This document shows positions 8,924 to 18,285 of a stretch of 63,430 nt of DNA, in pieces. Under the pieces are notes generated by a model. It was not told where the DNA came from and ran no database searches. It was given only the letters and a program-made list of their open reading frames with translations. The first letter of the stretch is position 1, and each line of letters begins with the position of its first letter. Made by a program: the position numbers and the translations under genes. This stretch comes from Hydrogenophaga sp. (GTDB lineage Bacteria; Pseudomonadota; Gammaproteobacteria; Burkholderiales; Burkholderiaceae_C): positions 60,733-124,162 of the forward strand of contig NZ_WVZN01000048.1 in assembly GCF_011772445.1 (NCBI RefSeq), read 5' to 3'.

Positions 8924-9892
8924 TCATGACAACCAGCGCGAGGCGCCTGCTTCGATCAGGCGCTGCTTGTCGCGCCGCGGGGGCTCGCCGAACTGGCGCG
9001 CGTACTCGCGGCTGAACTGCGAGGGGCTTTCGTAGCCAATGTCGAAGGCGACGGAGGCGGCGTCCATGTCGGCGGTGACGAGCAGGCGGCGCGCCTCCTG
9101 CAGGCGCAGTTGCTTCAGGTACTGCAGCGGCGTGAGCGAGGTCACTGCCTTGAAGTGCTGGTGCAGGGCAGAGGGGCTCAGGTGCGCGATGTCGGCCAGC
9201 TCGGGCACACCGAGCGGCTCCCGAAAACGCGCGCGCATGATGGCGATGACACGCGCGATGCGCTGGTCGCCGGAGTCCGCCTGGGCGGTGCGCGCGATGC
9301 GCCAGCCGTTGGGGGAGGACAGCAGCCGGTACAGGATCTCGCGGCGGATCAAGGGCGCGAGCGCGGCCACGTCGCCGGGCGTGTCAAGCAACTGCACGAG
9401 TCGCAGCAAAGCGTCGACCAGGGGCAGCGTGGACGGCTCGGTGTACAGGCCGCGCGCGGCGGGCGCGCCGGTCCCGACCGGCTCGCGCGGCAGGCCGTGG
9501 TCCAGCACCATCTGGCTGACTTCCGCCTGTTCGATGCGCAGGTGCAGGCAGAGGTAGGGGTCTTCCGCCGTGGCCTCGATGACCTGGCCGAGGAGGGGCA
9601 GGTCCTGCGAGACGACGAGGTGGCAGTGCTCACCGTACTCGGTGACCTGGTCGCTCAGGAACACGCGCTTGCGACCGGCCAGCAGCAGGCACAGCGAGGG
9701 GCGGTACATCACGCTGAGCGGTTCGCTGGGCGCGCTGGCGCGGATGAGCTGCAGGCCCGGCACGGGCGTGGGAAAGAAGCCGTCGTGCGTGGCATGCCGT
9801 TCCACCACCGGGCGCATGGCGGCGATGCTAGGGGCGATGTCGGCGGTCATGGCGAATGCCGGTGCATCGGGGGAGCGGTCGATCTTGGCCAT
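8924..9892 (-). CDS. AraC-family transcriptional regulator
   Basis: 322 residues. The N-terminal AraC_N-type cupin sensor (about 20-190) starts PVPGLQLIRASAPSEP and contains PSLCLLLAGRKRVFL. The C-terminal double helix-turn-helix (about 220-315) includes GVPELADIAHLSPSALHQHF and the family signature VAFDIGYESPSQFSREYARQ. This AraC_N class commonly controls neighbouring oxidoreductase or AhpD-like genes, so the exported CMD-like and Atu4866-like genes immediately downstream are its likely targets. The inducer cannot be inferred. Confidence 0.85.
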   Translation of the reverse strand: MAKIDRSPDAPAFAMTADIAPSIAAMRPVVERHATHDGFFPTPVPGLQLIRASAPSEPLSVMYRPSLCLLLAGRKRVFLSDQVTEYGEHCHLVVSQDLPLLGQVIEATAEDPYLCLHLRIEQAEVSQMVLDHGLPREPVGTGAPAARGLYTEPSTLPLVDALLRLVQLLDTPGDVAALAPLIRREILYRLLSSPNGWRIARTAQADSGDQRIARVIAIMRARFREPLGVPELADIAHLSPSALHQHFKAVTSLTPLQYLKQLRLQEARRLLVTADMDAASVAFDIGYESPSQFSREYARQFGEPPRRDKQRLIEAGASRWLS

Positions 9893-10059
9893 GGCGCGAC
9901 TCTAAGGGGAGCGCACGCAGGCGTCGACCGCGTGAACCAGGATCGGGCAAGAGGTGAAGAGGATCAGGCAAGCGCAAGGGGGTGCGGCAACAGCGTCGAA
10001 GGCAGGGAAGCGAGCGTGAAGCACGGGACCACGCCCGGCCCGCACTCATCGGTACCCGT

Positions 10060-11235
10060 TCAATCCGCCCCCAGCCCCACCGGGTTCGGCAGCCGCTTCT
10101 CCACCGCGTGCCGCAGCAGCGCCGCCGTGCGGAACACCCCATGCGCGAACTTGCCGTAGGGCAGCGTCGCGAACAGCGCCATCACCGCGCCCAGGTGCGC
10201 GCACAGCAGCACCGTCATCGCGGGCGTTCCACGCCCCCACCACAGCAGCAGGCCCGTCAGGCTGGTGAGGAAGAGCAGCGCGATGAAACCCAGGTCCATG
10301 GGCTTTTGCGCCAGGTCGCCGTGCGAGGGGTTGCGCCGACGGTTCAGGCACCACAGGCCGGCCGTGCCCGCCAACAGCATGAGCCCGCCCGTGCCGCCGA
10401 GCAGTTTGGGCAGGCTCGGAAAGTCGTACGGCGCGACCCAGCCGAAGAGGTAGTGGTACAGCGTGCCCACGCTCGTGGCCGCGAAGCACAGCAGGAAGCC
10501 GTAGAAGGTGAGGTGATGGAAGCGCCGCCGCGAGAGGGTGTAGGCGTCGTCCTCGTTGTGACAGCCCTCGCCGTGGCCGCCGTCCAGGTACTTCAGGCGC
10601 AGCACGTCGTGCGTGGCCTCGGCGGCGGCGGGGGCCTGCACGTCCACACCACCGGTCACGGGTTTGATCTCACGCCAGAAGCGGCGCACGCCCATGCCCA
10701 GCGCGAACACCACGAAGGCGAACACGGGCAGGAAGAGGGACACGAGCAAGTTGTGGGGGAACACGCGGTAGAAGTCGCCGCGCGGCGCGTCGGCCCACAG
10801 CGAACCTTGCGTGGCCGCGGCCAGCAGCAGGAACAGCGCGAGGCCGATGGCCAGCGCCACCGACAGCACCAGACCGTTGCGCCGGTAGAGCTTGCCAAGC
10901 GCGGGCGGCCAGGCGTAGTCGGCATACGTCTGGCCGCGCACCTGGGGCATGGCCTGCGGGATGTTGACGGCGAAGTCGTGCGGCGGCGCGTACTGGCAGG
11001 CGTGCAGGCAGGCGCCGCAGTTGTGGCACAGGTTGGCGAGGAAGTGCACGTCGGCCTTGGGGAACTCCAGGCGCCGCGTCATCGCGGGGAAGACGGCACA
11101 GAAGCCTTCGCAATAGCGGCAGGCGTTGCAGATCTGCAGTTGGCGCGCGACCTCGGCCTCTGCGCTCGTCGCCGGCACCGGGTCGCCCTGGGCCAGGGCG
11201 CGCGCGTCACGCGCGAGGGCTTCAAGCGCCTGCAT
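10060..11235 (-). CDS. tcuB: Tricarballylate oxidation membrane Fe-S/heme protein TcuB
   Basis: 391 residues. Two ferredoxin-like clusters, [11 protein letters not shown] and [11 protein letters not shown], lie in the first ~85 residues, followed by about six transmembrane helices with conserved His ([25 protein letters not shown]) suitable for heme. This is the TcuB/CitB architecture, which reoxidises the FADH2 of TcuA and passes electrons to the membrane quinone pool. It overlaps the tcuA end by 14 nt, so the pair is translationally coupled. The TcuC transporter is not present, so tricarballylate itself is inferred from family membership only. Confidence 0.82.
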   Translation of the reverse strand: MQALEALARDARALAQGDPVPATSAEAEVARQLQICNACRYCEGFCAVFPAMTRRLEFPKADVHFLANLCHNCGACLHACQYAPPHDFAVNIPQAMPQVRGQTYADYAWPPALGKLYRRNGLVLSVALAIGLALFLLLAAATQGSLWADAPRGDFYRVFPHNLLVSLFLPVFAFVVFALGMGVRRFWREIKPVTGGVDVQAPAAAEATHDVLRLKYLDGGHGEGCHNEDDAYTLSRRRFHHLTFYGFLLCFAATSVGTLYHYLFGWVAPYDFPSLPKLLGGTGGLMLLAGTAGLWCLNRRRNPSHGDLAQKPMDLGFIALLFLTSLTGLLLWWGRGTPAMTVLLCAHLGAVMALFATLPYGKFAHGVFRTAALLRHAVEKRLPNPVGLGAD

Positions 11236-12688
11236 GTTGCGCCCCCAGCTTCAACGCAGCAGCAGCGGCCCGGGTGCCCGCGATGCGCCCGAAGGCGGTG
11301 CCGATGGACATGCCCACCCCCGCCGTGTAGCCCTTGCCGAGCACGTTGCCGGCCATCATCTCGCCGGCCACGAAGAGGTTGTCGCTGGGCTGATCGTTGA
11401 AGCGCACGGCGGCGGTGTCGTCGGTCTTCAAGCCCAGATAAGTGAAGGTGACGCCGGGCCGCAGCGCGTAGGCGAAGAAGGGCCCCGTGTCGATGGGGCG
11501 GGCCCAGTGCGTCTTGGCGGGCGCCACGCCCTCGGTGTGGCAGTCGTCGAGCGCGGTGTGGTCGAAGTGGCCCACGCGGCAGGCGGCGTTGTAGTCGTTC
11601 AGGGTCTGCATGAAGGTGGCTTCGTCCAGGCCGATCTGGCGAGCCAGTTCGGGCAGGCTGTGTGCTTTCACACCGCGAAACACCGGCGGCATGAAGCGCC
11701 CGATGGCCTTGCTGTCGATGATCGACCAGGCGATCTGCCCGGGTTGTTGCGCCACGAGGCGGCCCCAGATGGCGTAGCGCTTGGGCCAGAAGTCCTCGCC
11801 TTCGTCGTAGAAGCGGCGCGCCTCGCGGTTCACCACCACGCCGAGCGACACGCAGTCGATGCGCGTGCAGATGCCGCCGTCGTAGAGCGGCGCACGCGCG
11901 TCGATGGCGACCATGTGCGCCTGCGTGGGGTCGCCGATGCGGTCGGCCTGGTGGTCGTCGATGAGGTGCTTGAGCAGCACGCCCTGGTTGAAGGCGGTGC
12001 CGCGGATGAGGAAGTTGTCGGCCGGCCATTCGCCGCGTTCGTTCCGGCCCCAGGCCTCGCGCAACCAGTCGCGGTTGGATTCGAAGCCCCCGGCCGCGAG
12101 CACGCAGGCGCGCGCGGAGATGCGCTCGCCGTTGCGCAGCAGCGCGGCGACAAAGCGGCCGTCCTTCAGCTCGAGGCGCTCCACCCGCGCTTCGTAGCGC
12201 ACCCGCACGCCCAGGCGTTCGGCGCTGCGGTAGTAGGCGTTGACGAGCGCCTTGCCGCCGCCCATGAAGAAGGCGTTGGTGCGTGCCACGTGCAAGGCGC
12301 CAGAGAGCGGCGGCTGGAAGTGCACGCCGTGGCGTCGCATCCAGTCGCGGCAGGTGGACGACGCCCGGATGGTGAGGCGCGCGAGGTGTTCGTTGGTGAT
12401 GCCGCCGGTGACCTTGAGCAGGTCCTGCCAGTACTCCTCTTCGGGGTAGGCGTCGACCAGCACGTCCTGCGGCGCGTCGTGCATGCAGCGCAGGTTGCGG
12501 GTGTGGGCGGAGTTGCCGCCGCGCCAGGCGCGTGGTGCGGCTTCGAGCAGCAGCACGCTGGCGCCGGCTTCGCGCGCCATGAGCGCGGCGCACAGGGCGG
12601 CGTTGCCGCCGCCGATGACCAATACATCGGGATCCAAACCAGCCTCGTGGGAAAGCCACCAGCGGCCTTCCGCCGGCGATGGCCGCAC
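11222..12688 (-). CDS. tcuA: FAD-dependent tricarballylate dehydrogenase TcuA
   Basis: Up to 488 residues of the succinate-dehydrogenase/fumarate-reductase flavoprotein family. The FAD-binding Rossmann motif is [15 protein letters not shown] and the fold closes with [21 protein letters not shown]. TcuA oxidises tricarballylate to cis-aconitate, with TcuB as electron acceptor. The start is uncertain: an ATG at 12688 gives 17 extra residues, while a TTG at 12637 with GAGG just upstream would begin two residues before the nucleotide-binding strand, as in known TcuA proteins. CobZ-like cobalamin enzymes share the fold, but no cobalamin genes are nearby. Confidence 0.82.
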   Translation of the reverse strand: MRPSPAEGRWWLSHEAGLDPDVLVIGGGNAALCAALMAREAGASVLLLEAAPRAWRGGNSAHTRNLRCMHDAPQDVLVDAYPEEEYWQDLLKVTGGITNEHLARLTIRASSTCRDWMRRHGVHFQPPLSGALHVARTNAFFMGGGKALVNAYYRSAERLGVRVRYEARVERLELKDGRFVAALLRNGERISARACVLAAGGFESNRDWLREAWGRNERGEWPADNFLIRGTAFNQGVLLKHLIDDHQADRIGDPTQAHMVAIDARAPLYDGGICTRIDCVSLGVVVNREARRFYDEGEDFWPKRYAIWGRLVAQQPGQIAWSIIDSKAIGRFMPPVFRGVKAHSLPELARQIGLDEATFMQTLNDYNAACRVGHFDHTALDDCHTEGVAPAKTHWARPIDTGPFFAYALRPGVTFTYLGLKTDDTAAVRFNDQPSDNLFVAGEMMAGNVLGKGYTAGVGMSIGTAFGRIAGTRAAAAALKLGAQHAGA

Positions 12689-12737
12689 TCTAGGCAGCCG
12701 CCGCTTCGCCGGGAAGCGGGCTCAAGGCATGGGGGTA

Positions 12738-13691
12738 TCAGTTTTCGTGAACCCAGAGCCGGGTGCCGGGCCAGCCACCGCCCTCGATGAGGCGCTTGGC
12801 GCAGTCCACCACCACCACGCGCGTGGCCAGGGCAGCGGGCGACAGTTCGTCCTCGCTCAGGCTGCACAACAGGTTGGTGCGCCGCACCTGGGCGTCGTCG
12901 ATGAGGGACAGGCGGAAGCGCTGCTGCGCGTCGGGGAAGCCGTGCACCGCCGCGTAGGGCTGCAGGCTGCTGCCCAGGCCGGCGTCCACCGCGGCCATCA
13001 CCATGGAGAGCGAGTCCACTTCCATCACCACCTGGGGCCGGATGCCCGCGCGCTGGAAGGCCGCGTCCAGCGTGAGGCGCAGGCCGTGAGGGTGCGTGGG
13101 CAGGATCAGGGGCTCATCGCCGAGGTCGGCGAGCGTCAGGCGTTTGCGCTGGCGGCGCCTGGCCTGTGTGATCAGGAAGATGTCTTCGGTGAACAGGGGT
13201 TGGCGGTCCAGGAGGCGGTCGCCGGGCGTGGGCGCGCCCTGCCCGGCGTGCGGGTCGAACAGCACGGCGAGGTCGAGCTCGCGCGCCTTGAGTTGGGCCG
13301 CGAGGTGGCCGGACATGCCCTCCACCAGGTGCAGGCGCACGTCGGGGTAGCGCTCGCGCATGGCCTGCATCAGCGGCAGGCCCAGCACAGCGGCGGTGGT
13401 GGGCGCCAGACCCACGCTGACCGAGCCCGAGAGGCGCGCGGCCTGTGCGGCGCGCGCGGCCTGCTCCGCGTGGCGCAGGGTGAGCTTGGCTTCACGGAAG
13501 AAGGCCATCCCGGCCTCGGTGGGCAGCACGCCGCGCGGCGTGCGCTGCAGCAGTCGCGTGCTGAGCTCGCTTTCCAGCCGGCTGATCTGCTGGCTCAGCG
13601 CGGACTGGACCATGTCGAGCTCGGCGGCGGCGCGGCTCATGGAGCCGAGCTCGACGATGCGGACGAAGTAGCGAAGTTGTCTCAGTTCCAT
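12738..13691 (-). CDS. tcuR: LysR-family regulator, probably of the tcu genes
   Basis: 317 residues. The LysR helix-turn-helix occupies residues 1-60 (MELRQLRYFVRIVELGSMSR; AAAELDMVQSALSQQISRLE). The effector domain follows (SGSVSVGLAPTTAAVLGLPL; GDEPLILPTHPHGLR). TcuR of Salmonella is a LysR protein beside tcuABC, and this gene is directly upstream of tcuA on the same strand with a 49-nt gap. The Nac/CbbR-like N-terminus fits many LysR proteins, so the tcuR name rests on context. Confidence 0.72.
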   Translation of the reverse strand: MELRQLRYFVRIVELGSMSRAAAELDMVQSALSQQISRLESELSTRLLQRTPRGVLPTEAGMAFFREAKLTLRHAEQAARAAQAARLSGSVSVGLAPTTAAVLGLPLMQAMRERYPDVRLHLVEGMSGHLAAQLKARELDLAVLFDPHAGQGAPTPGDRLLDRQPLFTEDIFLITQARRRQRKRLTLADLGDEPLILPTHPHGLRLTLDAAFQRAGIRPQVVMEVDSLSMVMAAVDAGLGSSLQPYAAVHGFPDAQQRFRLSLIDDAQVRRTNLLCSLSEDELSPAALATRVVVVDCAKRLIEGGGWPGTRLWVHEN

Positions 13692-13710
13692 GGCGTGCCT
13701 TGCATTGCGA

Positions 13711-15132
13711 TCAGGGGGCCTGCCAGCCGCCCCCCAGCGCCGCCACCAGCGCCATGCTCGCCGCCAGCCGCTCGGCCCGCACGTCCAGCGCGGCGCGGCG
13801 CGCCGACAGCGCGAGGTTCTGCGCTGTCGCCACCTCCAGGAAGCTGATCTCGCCGGCCTCGTAGCGGTAGCCGACCACGCGCTCGTTCTCGTTGGCCAGT
13901 TCCACCAGGCGCGCTTGCTGGCGCTCTTGTTCCGCGAGCGTGCCCAGTTGCGCGAGCGCGTCCTCGGTCTCGCGCACGGCGGCGAGAACACCCGCGCGCC
14001 AGGCCGCGGCCTGCTCGTCGTAGGCGGCGGTGAACAGGGCCTCATTGGCGCGGCGCGCGCCGCCATCGAACAGCGTGGCCGCCAGGCGCGGGCCCAGCGA
14101 CCACACGCGCGAGGGTGTGTCGAACAGGCGCGCGAAGCTCGACGCCTGCCAGCCGACGCTGGCCGAGAGCGAGAGATCCGGGAGCCAGGCCCTCTGCGCG
14201 ATGCCAAGGCGCGCGTGTGCGGCGGCGAGTTGGCGCTCGGCAGCGGCCAGGTCGGGGCGGCGGCGCAGCAGGTCGACGGGCAGCGCGGCGGGCACGGAAG
14301 GCACCGCGGGCAAGGCGCCTTCGCGCACGGCGATGGGCAAGTCCGAGGGCGTGGTGCCGGCCAGCAGCGCGAGCGCATTGGCCTCCAGCGCGCGCTGGCG
14401 CGTGATGGTGAAGGCCTGCGTGCGCAGCGACTGCAGCTGCGTCTCGGCCTGGATGACGTCGGCGCGCGCGACGAGGCCGGCCTCGTATTGCAGGCGCGTG
14501 ATCTGCAGCGAGCGCGCGTAGGCCACGTCGGCCTCGGCCTGCAGCGCCAGGTGGGCGTCGAGCGCGCGCAGGCGCACGTAGCCTTGCGCGGCGGCCAGTT
14601 GCAGGGCCAGGCGCCCGGCGTCGAGCAGCGCGGCCTGGGCGTCGGCGCCGGCCGCGGCGGCCTCGCGCTCGCGCGCGGCGCGGCCCCAGAGGTCGGGCGT
14701 CCACGACAGGTCCAGGCCGGCGTCGTAGAGGCGGCGCGTGCCGGCGCTGGCGCCGCTGCTGGTGGTGCCACCACCGCTGCGCGTGACGCCGCCACCCGCG
14801 CCCAGCTGCGGCAGCGCGAGTGCGCGCGCCGCGTCCACCTGCGACAGCGCCTGGCGCCAACGCGCCTCGGCCTGCGCGAGTTCGGGGTTGGCCTCGGCCA
14901 CGCGGCGCAGCAGGGCGTCGAGTTCGGGGTCGCCGTAGGCGCGCCACCAGTCGGGGTCGATGGGCGTGGCCGGGGCGGTGGTTTCCGCCGAGGCGTACTG
15001 GAAACCGGCGGGCAGCTCGACGCGCGGCGCGGGCGGCTCGCGCGTGCCACTGGCGCAGGCGGCCAGCAGCAGCGGCAGTGCCGCAAGCGTGAGGCGGCGT
15101 GGCAAGGGGCCGAACGGGTGCAACTGGGACAT
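13711..15132 (-). CDS. RND efflux outer-membrane lipoprotein, NodT/OprM family
   Basis: 473 residues. The lipobox LAAC places the lipidated Cys at residue 26. Two repeated outer-membrane efflux (TolC-like) halves follow, rich in Ala/Leu/Arg coiled-coil helices (PDLWGRAAREREAAAAGADA; RPDLAAAERQLAAAHARLGI). It forms the trimeric outer-membrane channel for the inner-membrane pumps encoded just upstream. It starts 4 nt after the MdtC-like permease and is the last gene of the mdtABC-like operon. Confidence 0.9.
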   Translation of the reverse strand: MSQLHPFGPLPRRLTLAALPLLLAACASGTREPPAPRVELPAGFQYASAETTAPATPIDPDWWRAYGDPELDALLRRVAEANPELAQAEARWRQALSQVDAARALALPQLGAGGGVTRSGGGTTSSGASAGTRRLYDAGLDLSWTPDLWGRAAREREAAAAGADAQAALLDAGRLALQLAAAQGYVRLRALDAHLALQAEADVAYARSLQITRLQYEAGLVARADVIQAETQLQSLRTQAFTITRQRALEANALALLAGTTPSDLPIAVREGALPAVPSVPAALPVDLLRRRPDLAAAERQLAAAHARLGIAQRAWLPDLSLSASVGWQASSFARLFDTPSRVWSLGPRLAATLFDGGARRANEALFTAAYDEQAAAWRAGVLAAVRETEDALAQLGTLAEQERQQARLVELANENERVVGYRYEAGEISFLEVATAQNLALSARRAALDVRAERLAASMALVAALGGGWQAP

Positions 15133-15136
15133 GGTG

Positions 15137-18100
15137 TCAGGCGGGCGTGGCGGCGGGCGTGCGCGCGGCGGAAGGGCTCAGGCGCGCGCGCAGGCGCTCC
15201 AGCATCAGGTAGACCACGGGCGTGGTGTAGAGCGTGAGCAACTGGCTCACCGCGAGCCCGCCGATGATGGCGATGCCCAGCGGGCGCCGCAGCTCCGAGC
15301 CTTCGCCCAGGCCCATCACCAGCGGCACGGCGCCCAGCAGCGCGGCCAGGTTGGTCATGAGGATGGGACGCAGGCGGCGCAGCGCGGCTTCGTGGATGGC
15401 CTCGCGCGGCAGCAGGCCGCGCTGGCGCTGGGCGGCCAGCGCGAAGTCGATCATCAGGATGGCGTTCTTCATCACCACGCCGATGAGCAGGAACAGGCCC
15501 AGCAGCGCGATGAGACTGAACTCGGTGTTGGACACGCGCAGCGCCAGCAGCGCGCCCACGCCGGCCGAAGGCAGCGTGGACAGGATGGTGAGCGGGTGCA
15601 GCAGGCTCTCATAGAGCATGCCCAGCACCAGGTAGACCGTGACCAGCACGGCCAGGATGAGCCAGGGCTGGCGCTTGAGTGTGGCCTGCAGGCTGTTGGG
15701 GTCGCCCGCGCGGTCACCGGTGGAGATGCTGGTGGGCAGCAGCAGGCCATTGACGGCGCGCTCGATGGCCTGCTGCGCCTGCTGCAGGCTCACGCCCGGC
15801 GCCAGGCCGTAGCTGATGTTGGCGGAGGCGAACTGCGCGTCGTGCTGCACGCGGTCGCGCGTGAGGCCGTACTGCCACGTGGCGATGGCGGTGAGCGGCA
15901 CGCGCTCGCCCGCGCTGTTGAGCAGTTGCACGGTTTCCAGCGCGCTGGGTTCGCTGTTGCCGCGCGGGTCGGCCTCCATCACCACGCGGTACTGGTTCAG
16001 CGCGTCGTACAGCGTGGCCACCTGGCGCTGCGAGAAGGCGTTGTTGAGCGCGCTGGTGACGGTGTCCATGCTGACGCCCAGGCGGCGCGCGGCCTCGCGG
16101 TCCACCTGCAGCACCACCTGCTGCGCGTCCTCGCCGACGCCGAAGTCCACGTCGGCCAGTTCGGGCAGCGCGCGCAAGGCCTCGCCCACGGGCTTGGTCC
16201 AGCGGCGCAGTTCGGCCAGGGAATCGGAGCGCATGACGAAGACGTACTCGCCATCGCCGCCGCCCGCGGAGAGGCGGATGTCCTGGTCGACCGAAACGAA
16301 CAGGATGCCGCCGGCGATGGGTGGCGCGGCGCGGCGCAGGCGCGCGACCACCGCGTCAGCGGATTCGCCGCGCTCGGCCAGCGGCTTCAGGCGGATGCGG
16401 AACCAGGAATTGCTGGTGCCGGTGCGCCCACCGCTCACGCCGGTGACGTCGGCCACCGCCGGGTCGGCCACCAGCAGGCGGCGGTAGGCCTCCACCTTGG
16501 GCTGCATGCCCTGGAAGGAGAAGCCGTCGTCGCCGCGCACGAAGCCGCTGAGCTGCCCCGTGTCCTGCTGCGGCAGCATGCCTTTGGGAATGGCCACGTA
16601 GAGCCAGACGTTGAGCGCCACGGTGCCCGCCAGCAGCAGCAGCGTGAGCCAGTGGTGGCGCAGCGCGAAGGCCAGGCTGCGCGCGTAGCCGGCCTGCACG
16701 TCGGCCAAGGCGGTGGCGATGAGGCGCGCCACGGGCCCCGGGGCGCGCGTGCGCGGGCCGGCCGGCAGGCCGTGCGCGCACAGCGCGGGCGTGAGCGTGA
16801 CCGACACCGCCAGCGAGATGAGCATGGCCGCCACCAGCGTGAGCGAGAACTCGCGGAACAGGCGCTCCACGACGCCGCCCATGAACAGCGTGGAGACGAA
16901 GACGACGATGAGCGCCAGGTTCATGGCGAGCAGGGTGAAGCCCACCTCGCCCGCGCCCGCGAAGGCGGCGCGCCACACGGTGCGCCGGCCCACCTCGCGC
17001 TGCCCGGCCGCGGCCATGGCGGCGCGCGCGCGCTCGATGTGGCGCTGGATATTCTCCAGCACCACGATGGCGTCGTCCACCACCAGGCCGGCGGCCACGA
17101 TCAGCGCCATCACCGACAGGTTGTTGAGCGAGAAGCCCAGCCACCACATGGCCGCCAGCGCGCCCACCAGCGAGACCGGCAGCGCCAGCGCGGGAATGAG
17201 CGCGGTGCGCAGGCTGCCCAGGAAGGCCCAGACCACGGCCATCACCAGCACGCAGCTCAGGATGAGGGTGAAGCGCCCCTCGCGCAGCGTGGCGCGGATG
17301 CCGGGCGAGCGGTCCATCACCACGCTCAGCTCCGTGTCGGCCGGCAGCAGGGCGCGCAACTGCGGCAGTTGCGCGTGGATGGCGTCGATGGTCTGCACGA
17401 TGTTGGCGCCGGGCCGCCGGCTCACCAGCAGCACCACGGCCGGGCGGTGGTTGTGGTAGCCGGCGGTGTAGCGGTTCTCCACCGAATCGGTGACCTCGGC
17501 CACGTCGGCCAGGCGCACCAGGGCGCCGCCCTCGTTGCGCACCACCAGCGTCGAAAAATCCGCCGCCGTGCGCAGCGGATCGGGCAAGGCGATCTGCCAG
17601 CGCTGCGCGTCGCGCTCCACCAGGCCCACGGGCCGCCAGGCGTTGGCGTCGGCGATGGCGCGGCGCACGTCGTCGAGCGACATGCCGCGGTGCGCCAGGG
17701 CCTGCGGCTGCAGTTGCACGCGCACCGCCGGCAGCGACGAGCCGTCGACCGTGACCTCGCCCACGCCCGCCACCTGTGCGAGCTTCTGCGCCAGCACGGT
17801 GGACGCGTTGTCGTACAGCGCCGAGGACGGCAGGCGCGGGGAGGACAGGGCCAGCGCCATGATGGGCGCCTGCGATGGGTTCACCTTCACGAACGTGGGG
17901 TTGCCCGTCATGCCCGAGGGCAGTTGCCCGCGCACGGCGTTGATGGCGGCCTGCACCTCGCGCGCGGCCTCGTCGATGTCGCGGCTCAGGTCGAACTGCA
18001 GGGTGACGTTGGTGCTGCCCTGGTTGCTGCTGGAGCGGATGCTGGTGACGCCGGCGATGCTGCCGAGCGAGCGTTCCAGCGGCGCGGCCACGGTGGACGC

Positions 18101-18280
18101 CATGCTCTCGGGGCTGGCGCCGGGGAGGCTGGCGCGCACCACGATGACGGGGAAGTCCACGCGCGGCAGCGGCGCCACCGGCAGCAGGCGCAGGGCCAGC
18201 AGGCCGGTGAGCACGATGGCGACGGCCAGCATCACGCAACCCACGGGGCGGCGGATGAAGAAGCGGGCCAGCGCGTGCAT
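15137..18280 (-). CDS. mdtC: RND efflux permease, MdtC-like
   Basis: 1047 residues, normal for hydrophobe/amphiphile efflux-type RND pumps. It has 12 predicted membrane helices, two large periplasmic loops, and the proton-relay aspartate pair in GLVVDDAIVVLENIQRH. The N-terminus FFIRRPVGCVMLAVAIVLTG is typical of MdtC, the second subunit of the MdtBC heteromultimer, and not of MdtB. The ATG at 18280 is 5 nt after the mdtB stop. Substrates of MdtABC pumps include bile salts, novobiocin and some metals-linked stress compounds, but specificity here is unknown. Confidence 0.9.
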   Translation of the reverse strand: MHALARFFIRRPVGCVMLAVAIVLTGLLALRLLPVAPLPRVDFPVIVVRASLPGASPESMASTVAAPLERSLGSIAGVTSIRSSSNQGSTNVTLQFDLSRDIDEAAREVQAAINAVRGQLPSGMTGNPTFVKVNPSQAPIMALALSSPRLPSSALYDNASTVLAQKLAQVAGVGEVTVDGSSLPAVRVQLQPQALAHRGMSLDDVRRAIADANAWRPVGLVERDAQRWQIALPDPLRTAADFSTLVVRNEGGALVRLADVAEVTDSVENRYTAGYHNHRPAVVLLVSRRPGANIVQTIDAIHAQLPQLRALLPADTELSVVMDRSPGIRATLREGRFTLILSCVLVMAVVWAFLGSLRTALIPALALPVSLVGALAAMWWLGFSLNNLSVMALIVAAGLVVDDAIVVLENIQRHIERARAAMAAAGQREVGRRTVWRAAFAGAGEVGFTLLAMNLALIVVFVSTLFMGGVVERLFREFSLTLVAAMLISLAVSVTLTPALCAHGLPAGPRTRAPGPVARLIATALADVQAGYARSLAFALRHHWLTLLLLAGTVALNVWLYVAIPKGMLPQQDTGQLSGFVRGDDGFSFQGMQPKVEAYRRLLVADPAVADVTGVSGGRTGTSNSWFRIRLKPLAERGESADAVVARLRRAAPPIAGGILFVSVDQDIRLSAGGGDGEYVFVMRSDSLAELRRWTKPVGEALRALPELADVDFGVGEDAQQVVLQVDREAARRLGVSMDTVTSALNNAFSQRQVATLYDALNQYRVVMEADPRGNSEPSALETVQLLNSAGERVPLTAIATWQYGLTRDRVQHDAQFASANISYGLAPGVSLQQAQQAIERAVNGLLLPTSISTGDRAGDPNSLQATLKRQPWLILAVLVTVYLVLGMLYESLLHPLTILSTLPSAGVGALLALRVSNTEFSLIALLGLFLLIGVVMKNAILMIDFALAAQRQRGLLPREAIHEAALRRLRPILMTNLAALLGAVPLVMGLGEGSELRRPLGIAIIGGLAVSQLLTLYTTPVVYLMLERLRARLSPSAARTPAATPA

Positions 18281-18285
18281 GGCGT

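Noticed and set aside
11222..12688. CobZ-like cobalamin biosynthesis enzyme
   Set aside because: CobZ is a TcuA-TcuB fusion in cobalamin clusters; here the two genes are separate and beside a LysR regulator with no cob genes.
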